In this document: one piece after another, positions 1-6,259 of the stretch | Layout of the letters: every line of letters begins with the position of its first letter | Numbering within the stretch: position 1 is the stretch's first letter | Assembly: GCA_947465345.1 (NCBI GenBank) | Contig: CANHZL010000018.1 | Span: forward strand, 1 to 18,979 | From: Opitutia bacterium | GTDB taxonomy: Bacteria > Verrucomicrobiota > Verrucomicrobiae > Opitutales > UBA953 | Reading direction: 5' to 3' | Length of the DNA: 18,979 nucleotides | Position numbers and translations under genes: made by a program | Notes under the pieces: generated by a model | What the model was told of the DNA's origin: nothing | The model's input: the letters and a program-made list of their open reading frames with translations, nothing else | The model's database searches: none

Positions 1-78
1 GAACTCGCAGGCTTGGCCGATGATGATCGGTCCCGAGCCGATGATGAGGATTGAGCGGATATCGGTCCTCTTAGGCAT
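1..78 (-). CDS. carB: Carbamoyl-phosphate synthase large subunit, N-terminal fragment (cut by window edge)
   Basis: The minus strand read from an ATG at 78 down to 1 gives 26 codons beginning [20 protein letters not shown] and continuing GQACEF. This is the highly conserved amino terminus of the large subunit of carbamoyl-phosphate synthase, including the glycine-rich start of the first ATP-grasp/pre-ATP-grasp region. In the family, this subunit makes carbamoyl phosphate from bicarbonate, ammonia (delivered by CarA) and two ATP, feeding pyrimidine and arginine synthesis in the cytoplasm. The gene runs out of the window to the left, so its length and the presence of carA cannot be judged. It is divergent from folB, with 119 bases between the two start codons. 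No good Shine-Dalgarno site is seen before the ATG. Confidence 0.93.
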   Translation of the reverse strand, partial: MPKRTDIRSILIIGSGPIIIGQACEF

Positions 79-197
79 AGTGTTCCGCGGACTGTCAGCG
101 ACCGTTGGAAGGGTGGTCAAGTGGGGACTTCTAACAATTGCGGGCGCGCCGCGGGAAGGCGCTTGCAGGGTCGTCCTGGGCGGGCATTCATCGGGGC
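79..197. other. Divergent intergenic region carB / folB
   Basis: These 119 bases separate two divergently read genes and must hold, or lie close to, both promoters. On the minus strand there is a TTGACC at 120-115 but no convincing -10 box at normal spacing. On the plus strand an AT-rich spot (TTCTAACAATT, 129-139) could contain a -10 element for folB, with a weak TTGGAA 18 bases before it. Neither call is strong. An open frame runs through here in frame with folK but shows no family resemblance before the folK GTG. Confidence 0.35.
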
Positions 198-560
198 GTG
201 GACATCATCAGGATAGCTGGCATCAAGTCCTTCGGACACCATGGCGCCCTGCCCGAGGAGAAGCGTCTCGGCCAGCGGTTCACCGTCTCCGTGGACCTCG
301 AGGTGGACACCCGTCCGGCGGCCGCCGCCGACGATCTGAAGCTGACCGTCGATTACGCCCAAGTCATCCGCACGGTGGAAGCCCAGCTAACCGGTGCGCC
401 GGTCTACCTGATCGAGACCCTCGCCCAGCAGATCGCCGCGCGAATTCTGGGCACTTTCGGGGTGGTCAAGGCCGTCACGGTCGAGGTCAACAAACCCTTC
501 GCCCCCGTGGCCGCCGAGTTCGACGCCATTTCGGTGAAGATCCGTCGCGAGCGGGCGTGA
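198..560 (+). CDS. folB: Dihydroneopterin aldolase (FolB)
   Basis: FolB cleaves 7,8-dihydroneopterin to 6-hydroxymethyl-7,8-dihydropterin and glycolaldehyde in tetrahydrofolate synthesis. From the GTG at 198 the product is 120 residues, the normal family length. Visible family features are the opening [20 protein letters not shown] (residues 2-21), which holds the conserved Glu of the pterin site, LTVDYAQV near residue 50, the LIETLA motif near 75, and the VNKPFAP stretch near 100 with the catalytic lysine. I chose the GTG because homologues begin exactly there; an in-frame TTG at 138 would add 20 unrelated residues. The stop codon overlaps the folK start as GTGA, indicating translational coupling to the next pathway enzyme. 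Confidence 0.93.
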   Translation: MDIIRIAGIKSFGHHGALPEEKRLGQRFTVSVDLEVDTRPAAAADDLKLTVDYAQVIRTVEAQLTGAPVYLIETLAQQIAARILGTFGVVKAVTVEVNKPFAPVAAEFDAISVKIRRERA

Positions 561-1093
561 AGGGGACCCCTCAACACACTATTCTTGGCCTAGGCAGTAA
601 CCTAGGCGACCGGGCCGATATCCTCGGACAAGCCATCAGGCTTCTGGGCAAACTCCCCGAAACCCGCATTTTGGCTATTTCGGAGGCTGTCGACTCGGAC
701 CCAGTGGGGTACACCGACCAGCCAAACTTCTTAAACCTTTGTCTGCTAATTACTTGCGGTCTAAACCCAGACGAATTACTTGCCCAAACTCTCGAAATCG
801 AGCGGCAGCTCGGACGGGAACGGACCGCCAACCGCAACGGCCCCCGGACGTTGGACATCGACCTGCTCTTCTATGAAGGAGGCACTTGGGACAGCCCGAC
901 CGTCACCCTCCCCCACCCTAGGTGGTCTTCCCGAGGGTTTGTTGTAATCCCCCTAAGCAATCTGCTTCAGGCCCCCGTCCTCGCCAAGCACCCAGCTTGG
1001 ACTTCGCTCGCCGCGGAGGTCCGGTCCCTGCCCATCGGAGGCCAAGGCCTCCGCGCATGGCAAGGCCCGACCCCCTGGAGCAAGACTCCCTGA
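557..1093 (+). CDS. folK: 2-amino-4-hydroxy-6-hydroxymethyldihydropteridine pyrophosphokinase (FolK)
   Basis: FolK transfers pyrophosphate from ATP to the FolB product, the next step towards dihydropteroate. Starting at the GTG at 557, the 178-residue product shows LGSNLGDR (residues 12-19), DQPNFLN (54-60), the IERQLGRER stretch (81-89) and the signature GPRTLDIDLL (95-104) with its Mg-binding Asp pair. The frame is open upstream to position 20, but that part is folB and intergenic sequence in another frame. The GTG overlaps the folB stop by four bases, and the 3' end overlaps the comEC start by 37 bases. A stretch around 710-790 is richer in A/T, with TTA/CTA/AAT codons unlike its neighbours. 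Confidence 0.93.
   Translation: MKGTPQHTILGLGSNLGDRADILGQAIRLLGKLPETRILAISEAVDSDPVGYTDQPNFLNLCLLITCGLNPDELLAQTLEIERQLGRERTANRNGPRTLDIDLLFYEGGTWDSPTVTLPHPRWSSRGFVVIPLSNLLQAPVLAKHPAWTSLAAEVRSLPIGGQGLRAWQGPTPWSKTP
1036..1053 (+). repeat. Perfect inverted repeat just before the comEC start codon
   Basis: CGGAGGCC, two bases AA, then GGCCTCCG form a perfect 8-bp inverted repeat ending three bases before the ATG at 1057. It lies inside the folK coding end. The left arm contains GGAGG, the only Shine-Dalgarno-like sequence near this start, so folding would hide it. The two-base loop is tight, so the real hairpin would lose the innermost pair or pairs. Its regulatory role is inference. Confidence 0.45.
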
Positions 1094-2691
1094 TCCCCGA
1101 CCGCTTCGGACACTGTCCAGCGCTCTGGCTCGCCCTCCCCCTCCTGCTCGGGTGTTCGCTCGATGCGGCCGCGGGCGTTTCGCCCGGACCCTGGCTGCTC
1201 GTCGGCACGCTTGCCGCCGCGCTCGGCTGGTTCACTCGCCGACATAAGATCATCGCCGGAATCGCGATTGCGATCGCCGGCATGTCCATCGGCGCCGCAT
1301 GGCATCAGCTGCGAGTGCCACCGCAGACGCCGGCGGTCATCCGGCGGCCTTTCGTCGAACTACCCGTACTCGTCGAGCGAGCGGCCCCACGCAAAGACGG
1401 CGACGGCTGGACCGGACTAGGCTGGATCACGGACCGTGACGGCGGGTATTTCCGCCGCCGTGTTGCAGTCTCCGCGCACGGAGCCTGTCCCGCCGAAGGC
1501 GTGGAACTGATGATTGCTGGCGGGCTGACGGTAATCTCCGCTCAGGCGGACGGCTTCGACGCCTGGCTGCGCTCGCAAGGCGCGACACTCAAGCTGCGCG
1601 GTGGACGCGTGCTCGGCGAACTCGCGCCGCCATCGCGCTTCGCGCTCTGGCGACAGACACAGCAATTGCGACTGGAGGCCTGGCTGCGGGCCATGCCTTG
1701 GGATGATCCCGCCGGAGGCGCGATGCTCGCCGCGACGATGCTGGGCCGGACCGCGTTATTACCGGCAGACGCGAAGGCAGCGTTTGCGACGACCGGCACT
1801 CTGCACCTCTTCGCGATCAGCGGCCTGCACATCGCCGGGATGGCAGCCGCGTTACTCTGGCTGGCCAAGCGGGCGCGCCTACCGGAACTACCTTCGGGCG
1901 TAGTCATCCTCGCGCTACTCTGGCTCTACGTGCAGGTGACGGGCGCGTCGCCATCGTCGGTCCGCGCCTGGATCATGGCCGCCTTCCTCTGGGGCGGCCA
2001 CGCGAGCGAACGAGCCACGCCGGCCTTGCAGTCTTTGGCGCTGGCCTGCGCCGTCACGCTCATCCTCACGCCCGAAGCCTGCACGGATGCCGGCTTCCAA
2101 CTGAGCTATGCAGCCGTGCTCGGCATTATCACAGCCGGCGGACCGGCAGCGAATCGCTGCGCTCAACCGACGGAGGAAGAACGCCTGACTCCGTCCAAGG
2201 CGCAGACCACGGCGCAAAAACTACGTTGGCGGGCGCGCAAGTTCCTGCTTGGTGGCCTCTGCGTCTCGCTCGTGGCCACACTCGCCGGCACGCCGCTCAC
2301 GCTCGGGCTCTTCGGGTCGGCGAGCTGGGGTGGTGTCGTCGTGAACCTCGTGCTCGTACCGCTCTCGGAAATTCCCCTGATGCTCGGGATGGCTTCAGTC
2401 GCATGCAGTGTGAGCGATTGGCTGGCCTGGCCGGCGGCCTGGCTCAACGGCCTCGCGGCCGCACTCCTCCACCTCATGGCCTGGATTGCGCAAGTCTGCG
2501 CGCTCGTGCCGACGATGAGTATTCAACTGACGTTGCCGTATCGCTGGCTAGGGCCGCTGGGCGGTACGCTCCTAGCAGTCGCTTTTCTATCGCAGTCTCA
2601 GTCCAAGAGTTTGTCGCGCCTACTCGGAGTTCCGGCGGCGATCTTATCCGGCTGGCTCTTAGTCGTCTTTCTTCTGCGCACCTTATCCTGA
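1057..2691 (+). CDS. comEC: ComEC/Rec2-family DNA-uptake channel, without metallo-beta-lactamase domain
   Basis: ComEC forms the inner-membrane channel that brings single-stranded DNA into the cell during natural transformation. The 544-residue product starts with hydrophobic helices (about 22-36, 45-60, 66-84), followed by a soluble DUF4131/OB-like part ending in GFDAWLRSQG (166-175). The polytopic Competence domain then carries the diagnostic LFAISGLHIAGM (251-262) and GFQLSYAAVLGI. The frame ends shortly after the last membrane helices, so the C-terminal metallo-beta-lactamase domain of full-length ComEC (usually 700-800 residues in all) is absent. The frame is also open upstream to 922 within folK, but residues before Met-1057 are low-complexity Arg/Pro with no family resemblance. 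The start overlaps folK by 37 bases. Confidence 0.87.
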   Translation: MARPDPLEQDSLIPDRFGHCPALWLALPLLLGCSLDAAAGVSPGPWLLVGTLAAALGWFTRRHKIIAGIAIAIAGMSIGAAWHQLRVPPQTPAVIRRPFVELPVLVERAAPRKDGDGWTGLGWITDRDGGYFRRRVAVSAHGACPAEGVELMIAGGLTVISAQADGFDAWLRSQGATLKLRGGRVLGELAPPSRFALWRQTQQLRLEAWLRAMPWDDPAGGAMLAATMLGRTALLPADAKAAFATTGTLHLFAISGLHIAGMAAALLWLAKRARLPELPSGVVILALLWLYVQVTGASPSSVRAWIMAAFLWGGHASERATPALQSLALACAVTLILTPEACTDAGFQLSYAAVLGIITAGGPAANRCAQPTEEERLTPSKAQTTAQKLRWRARKFLLGGLCVSLVATLAGTPLTLGLFGSASWGGVVVNLVLVPLSEIPLMLGMASVACSVSDWLAWPAAWLNGLAAALLHLMAWIAQVCALVPTMSIQLTLPYRWLGPLGGTLLAVAFLSQSQSKSLSRLLGVPAAILSGWLLVVFLLRTLS

Positions 2692-2843
2692 CCTTGCCAG
2701 CACCTGATCCGCTAAGACGACGTGAGAGCCAGCACCGCTGACCTACAAATAAAGGGGTAATTCAGCGCCGGCGGAGGCCCGAAGCCATCTCCCCGCTTGC
2801 ACCGTCAGGCAGAACGCCCAAGTTCGACCCTCCTGTCACACCC
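2692..2843. other. Intergenic region before the ribB-ribH-nusEB-ftsY-aroB cluster
   Basis: This 152-base gap has no recognisable gene. An AT-rich spot, ACCTACAAATAAAGG (2741-2755), stands out from the GC-rich surroundings and is the best place for a -10 box (TACAAA, 2744-2749), but no matching -35 box is seen at the right spacing. No Shine-Dalgarno sequence precedes the ATG at 2844. The segment around 2756-2785 faintly recalls part of an FMN riboswitch, but the essential remaining blocks are not there. Confidence 0.3.
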
Positions 2844-3920
2844 ATGAACGAGCCCTTCGACACCATCGAGGAAGCCCTTGCGGACATCGCCGCCGGGAAG
2901 CTCGTCATCGTGACCGACGACGAGAACCGTGAGAATGAGGGCGACCTCGTGATGGCGGCTTCGAAGGCGACACCTGAGACCGTCAACATGATGATCCGCC
3001 ATGCGCGCGGCCTCATCTGCGTCCCGACCGTCGAGCACCAGCTGCGCCGCTTAGGCATCTCCCAGATGGTGCCGGAGAACCGCGAATCGCAGCGCACCGC
3101 CTTCGCCGTGGCGGTCGACGCCGCCGAAGGGATCTCCACCGGTATCTCCGCCTACGACCGCGCGAAGACCATCGCAATCCTCGCCGACCCGCAGGCCAAG
3201 CCCGAGGCGCTCGTCCAGCCCGGCCATATCTTCCCGCTCCTCGCCCGACCTGGCGGCGTGCTCCAGCGCGCTGGCCACACCGAAGCCGCCGTTGACCTCG
3301 CGTCGCTCGCCGGCCTTCACCCGAGCGGCGTTATCTGCGAGATCCTGAACGAGGATGGCTCGATGGCGCGCCTACCCGAGCTCGTCGAACTTAAGAAGAA
3401 GTTCGGCCTGCACATGATCTCCATCGCGCAGCTCATCGAGTTCCGCCACCGCCGCGAACGCCTCGTCGAGCTCGTCGCCGAAAGCCCCTTCAAGTCCACC
3501 TGGGGCGAATTCACGCTCCGCGTCTACAGGTCGCTACCGGACGGCCGTCAGCACCTCGTCTTCACCCTCGGCCAGACGGACGAATCGCCGACACTCGTGC
3601 GCGTGCAGCGCGAGAACATGCTAGGCGACCTTTTCCGTGGGAGCGCCTTCGGCGCCGGCACTTCGCTTGCCGCCAGTTTTGAAGCGGTGGCCAAAGAAGG
3701 CCGCGGCGTGATCGTGCACGTCACCCAGCCCTTCGGCGGCGTCCAGGCCGACCAGTCGGGCGTCCGTCTTGGCGCCATGGATGCACGCGACTACGGCATC
3801 GGCGCCCAGATCCTCTCCCATCTCGGGCTCCGCCGTATCCGGCTCATCACGAACAACCCGCGCAAAGTGGTGGGGCTCGGTGGTTACGGGCTGGAGATCG
3901 TCGAGCAGGTTCCGTTCTAA
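2844..3920 (+). CDS. ribB: 3,4-dihydroxy-2-butanone-4-phosphate synthase with degenerate GTP cyclohydrolase II domain (RibBX-like)
   Basis: The N-terminal ~205 residues are a complete RibB, which converts ribulose 5-phosphate to dihydroxybutanone phosphate for riboflavin synthesis. Visible are the acidic loop DDENRENEGD (25-34), TGISAYDRA (99-107), PGHIFPL (126-132), RAGHTEA (142-148) and CEILNEDGSMARLPEL (165-180). Residues ~210-358 resemble RibA (GTP cyclohydrolase II): LVRV..E..LGD.F, then RDYGIGAQIL (315-324), RLITNNPRKV (333-342) and GYGLEIVE. However, the three zinc cysteines of RibA (Cys-x10-Cys-x-Cys) are Asn258, Phe269 and Ala271. The conserved RQEGRGIGL block reads TQPFGG with nearby residues missing. 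I infer an active RibB and an inactive RibA-like half, as in the RibBX variant known from Proteobacteria; a functional RibA should then be encoded elsewhere. Length (358) is slightly below typical RibBA (~400). Confidence 0.9.
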   Translation: MNEPFDTIEEALADIAAGKLVIVTDDENRENEGDLVMAASKATPETVNMMIRHARGLICVPTVEHQLRRLGISQMVPENRESQRTAFAVAVDAAEGISTGISAYDRAKTIAILADPQAKPEALVQPGHIFPLLARPGGVLQRAGHTEAAVDLASLAGLHPSGVICEILNEDGSMARLPELVELKKKFGLHMISIAQLIEFRHRRERLVELVAESPFKSTWGEFTLRVYRSLPDGRQHLVFTLGQTDESPTLVRVQRENMLGDLFRGSAFGAGTSLAASFEAVAKEGRGVIVHVTQPFGGVQADQSGVRLGAMDARDYGIGAQILSHLGLRRIRLITNNPRKVVGLGGYGLEIVEQVPF

Positions 3921-3988
3921 GGGCTTTCGGCTGTTTCCGCTTGCAGACGGGTTCGGAAGCGACTCCATCGGCCCTCTGTTCTTCCGCC

Positions 3989-4525
3989 ATGAGCCTCGAC
4001 AAGCCCACCCCTGACGCCATCGATGGCGCCGAACTTCGCTTCGCCATCGTGTCGGCCGGTTATAATGCAGAACTCGTCCAGGCCCTGAAGAAGAACGCCA
4101 TCAAGGGCCTCCGCACTGCCGGCGTACCAGCGGCCGCCATCGTCGAGGTCGCCGTGCCCGGCTCTGGCGAAATCCCTTTCGCCGCGTACATGTCGGCCAT
4201 GACGGGTGACTACGACTGCATTATCGCCCTGGGCGTCGTCATCGCCGGCGACACACCGCATCACGAAATCATCGCGAACTCGACCGCCCACGCCCTCCAG
4301 GATGCCGCCATCCGCTCCGAGGTTCCCGTGATCAATGGCATCGTCGTCACGAATAACCGCGAGCAGGCTGTCGCCCGCTGTCAGGGCTCACTCGACCGCG
4401 GTACGGAATTCGCCCACGCCGCCCTCACCATGGCCCGCCACCGTATCACGCTTGGCGAACGCCTCGACCAGGTCGAGGAAGAGGAACGTAAGCGCGGCGG
4501 CCAGGAACCTTTTGCCCAGAACTGA
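3989..4525 (+). CDS. ribH: 6,7-dimethyl-8-ribityllumazine synthase (RibH)
   Basis: RibH condenses the RibB product with the aminopyrimidine intermediate to give lumazine, the riboflavin precursor, usually as a 5-mer or 60-mer. The 178-residue product has the family layout: FAIVSAGYNAEL (18-29), VPGSGEIP (56-63), YDCIIALGVVIAGDTPHHE (75-93) with the catalytic His at 91, PVINGIVVTNNREQA (113-127) and DRGTEFA (136-142). Several substrate-pocket positions differ from the common enzyme. The aromatic of VPGA(F/W/Y)E is Gly60, the VIRG arginine is Ala86, and the aromatic before GV(L/V)T is Asn116. A charged C-terminal tail (158-178) extends beyond usual homologues. I chose the ATG at 3989 over an in-frame ATG at 3941 because family similarity begins after it. 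It lies 68 bases after ribB and 3 bases before the next gene. Confidence 0.9.
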   Translation: MSLDKPTPDAIDGAELRFAIVSAGYNAELVQALKKNAIKGLRTAGVPAAAIVEVAVPGSGEIPFAAYMSAMTGDYDCIIALGVVIAGDTPHHEIIANSTAHALQDAAIRSEVPVINGIVVTNNREQAVARCQGSLDRGTEFAHAALTMARHRITLGERLDQVEEEERKRGGQEPFAQN

Positions 4526-4528
4526 ACG

Positions 4529-5311
4529 ATGGAAAACGACTCGCCTACTACCGCCTCCGCGCGCGCCAAGATCCGTATCCGGATCAAAGGCGTCGACTAC
4601 CGCATGGCGGACCAGACCGCGGCCGACATCATCGCCAGCATCGCCGGCACCGGTGCCCGCATCTCAGGCCCCTTCCCCTTGCCTTCGCAGATCGAAGAGC
4701 CGCGCACGGCACTCCGCGAGGAAGTCCGCAGCCATCGCCGCATGGTCGAGATCATCGGCTCTAGCCCGAAGACCGTCGACGCGTTCCGCCGCCACAACAT
4801 CCCAGCCGGCATCGAGATTGCCATCGTCGCTCCCGACGAACCGGTCACCCCGGACCCCGCCGCGCCGCCCGCGAAGCGCAATCGTCGCCATGACAGCCGC
4901 GTGGCCGCCATGCAGTTCCTTTGTTCCTGGGAGGTCCAACGCCATGCCGACATGGTGACTGGGCTCTTCGACTTTTTCTCTGAGCGCCCGCAGCCGCGCG
5001 AGTACTACGCCTTCGCCGAAGAACTCATCCAGGGGGTCATCCGCGACCTCGCCCTCATCGACGAAGTCATCGGCAAGTACGCTAAGAACTGGGCTTTTGG
5101 CCGCATTGCGCGCGTCGACCTCGCCATCTTGCGCGTCGCCATCTTCGAGCTGATGCGCCGCACAGACATTCCGCCGGTCGTCAGCATCAACGAAGCCGTC
5201 GACATCGCGAAGGAATTCTCGACCGAAGAATCGAAGCGTTTCGTAAACGGCATCCTCGATAGCTATAAGGAAGAACTGGGCCGCGACCCGCGTAAAGCCG
5301 AGGGTGGTTGA
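4529..5311 (+). CDS. nusB: NusE (ribosomal S10-like)-NusB fusion, putative single-chain antitermination factor
   Basis: One uninterrupted 260-residue frame carries two domains. Residues ~13-100 are ribosomal protein S10 (=NusE): AKIRIRIKGVDYRMADQTAA (13-32), TGARISGPFPLP (41-52), VRSHRRMVEI (66-75) and KTVDAFRRHNIPAGIEI (81-97) match the S10 signatures. A Pro/Ala-rich linker (101-118) follows. Residues ~119-252 are a full NusB: RRHDSRVAAMQFLCSWE, RIARVDLAILRVAIFELMRR, SINEAVDIAKEFS and KRFVNGILD. In known bacteria NusB and S10 are separate proteins that pair on boxA RNA for rRNA and phage-type antitermination. Between GPFPLP and the Arg of RSHRRMVEI there are 14 residues against 24 in E. coli S10, so the ribosome-docking loop is shortened. 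No in-frame stop or frameshift separates the halves. ribH-nusB adjacency is common in bacteria, which supports the NusB identity. The S10 of the ribosome is presumably encoded elsewhere. Confidence 0.92.
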   Translation: MENDSPTTASARAKIRIRIKGVDYRMADQTAADIIASIAGTGARISGPFPLPSQIEEPRTALREEVRSHRRMVEIIGSSPKTVDAFRRHNIPAGIEIAIVAPDEPVTPDPAAPPAKRNRRHDSRVAAMQFLCSWEVQRHADMVTGLFDFFSERPQPREYYAFAEELIQGVIRDLALIDEVIGKYAKNWAFGRIARVDLAILRVAIFELMRRTDIPPVVSINEAVDIAKEFSTEESKRFVNGILDSYKEELGRDPRKAEGG

Positions 5312-5314
5312 ATC

Positions 5315-6217
5315 ATGGCGGGCTTCTTCGAGCGACTGAAGTCCGGCCTAAGCCGTACGGCCGAGGCCGTGGCCAATCTGCTGGCCCGTCCGATGGACGC
5401 AGAGTCGGCCGAGCAATTGCGTGAGCGCCTGATTGCCGCCGACTTCGGTCCGGCCACCGCCGAGGAAGTCGTCGAAGCAGCACGCTCCGCCTGGAAAACC
5501 GAAGCCGCGCTGCGCAAGACCTCACCCGCGGAAGCCGCGGCGGAGAGCATCGTGCGAGCACTCGGCGGCGAGACCGTCGCCGCGCCCGACCTGGCGAAAC
5601 CGCACGTGATCATGCTTCTTGGCGTCAATGGAGCCGGCAAGACGACCACCGCAGCGAAACTCGCTTGGCGCTGGCGCCAAGAGGGCAAGACCTGCCTGCT
5701 CGGCGCGTGTGACACGTTCCGCGCTGCGGCCGGTGAACAGCTTTCTGCCTGGGCCGACCGGCTCGGCGTCGAAGTCGTCGGCGGCGCCGCCGGCGCCGAT
5801 CCCGCCGCCGTGGCCTTTGACGCGACCAAGGCTGGTGTCGCCCGCGGCGCCGATGTCGTCATCCTCGATACCGCGGGCCGCCTCCACACCAAGGCGCACC
5901 TACTCGAAGAGCTCCGCAAAGTCGTCCGCGTGACCGCCAAGGCGCACGCGGGCGCGCCACACGAGAAGTGGCTCGTCCTCGATGGCTCCCTCGGCGCGAA
6001 CTCCATCGAACAGGCCCGCATCTTCCATGAAGCCGTCGGTCTCACCGGTCTGATCGTGACCAAGCTCGACGGCACCGCCCGCGGCGGCGCGCTCGTCGCG
6101 GTGGTCCGCGAACTCGGCGTCCCGGTCCGCTTCATCGGCGTCGGCGAGCAACCGGCCGACCTTCAGCCCTTCGATGCGCGGGCCTACGCCCGCTCGATCG
6201 TCGGTCTGGCCGAGTGA
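5315..6217 (+). CDS. ftsY: Signal recognition particle receptor FtsY
   Basis: FtsY is the membrane-associated GTPase that receives ribosome-SRP complexes and hands nascent membrane proteins to SecYEG. The 300-residue product is an NG-domain protein with almost no acidic A domain. An amphipathic start, MAGFFERLKSGLSRT, leads into the N helical bundle (to ~90). The G domain has P-loop GVNGAGKTTT (103-112), DTFRAAA (133-139), DTAGR (185-189), TKLD (249-252) and the closing GVGEQPADLQPF (275-286). The usual VLDATTGQNA segment reads VLDGSLGANS (221-230), a modest departure. The ATG lies 3 bases after the nusE-nusB stop, with GAGGGTGG upstream as a plausible ribosome binding site, so the two are likely co-transcribed. 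Confidence 0.95.
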   Translation: MAGFFERLKSGLSRTAEAVANLLARPMDAESAEQLRERLIAADFGPATAEEVVEAARSAWKTEAALRKTSPAEAAAESIVRALGGETVAAPDLAKPHVIMLLGVNGAGKTTTAAKLAWRWRQEGKTCLLGACDTFRAAAGEQLSAWADRLGVEVVGGAAGADPAAVAFDATKAGVARGADVVILDTAGRLHTKAHLLEELRKVVRVTAKAHAGAPHEKWLVLDGSLGANSIEQARIFHEAVGLTGLIVTKLDGTARGGALVAVVRELGVPVRFIGVGEQPADLQPFDARAYARSIVGLAE

Positions 6218-6259
6218 GGTTGTCTTGCCAGCGAGGGCACCCCGCCCCAGCGTGAACCC

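Noticed and set aside
20..556. Long N-terminal extension of the folK frame from position 20
   Set aside because: It runs through the folB gene and the carB/folB gap in another frame, is Arg/Gly/His-rich low-complexity sequence, and family similarity begins only at the GTG at 557.
2750..2843. Possible FMN riboswitch before ribB (GGGGTAATTC, CGCCGGCGG, GGCCCG resemble its 5' half)
   Set aside because: The later obligatory blocks (a second GGTG..ATTCC, ACCGACAGT and GTCTGGATG-like strings) are absent, and the spacing leaves too little room before the ATG.
4529..5311. Possibility that nusB and an S10 gene were joined by a sequencing frameshift
   Set aside because: Both domains lie in one frame with a linker of plausible composition, there is no start codon or ribosome binding site at the NusB boundary, and no frame change is needed.
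5263..6135. Minus-strand open frame of 290 codons opposite ftsY
   Set aside because: The plus strand encodes an intact FtsY GTPase with all G motifs; the antisense product is Ser/Ala/Arg-rich without a recognisable domain.
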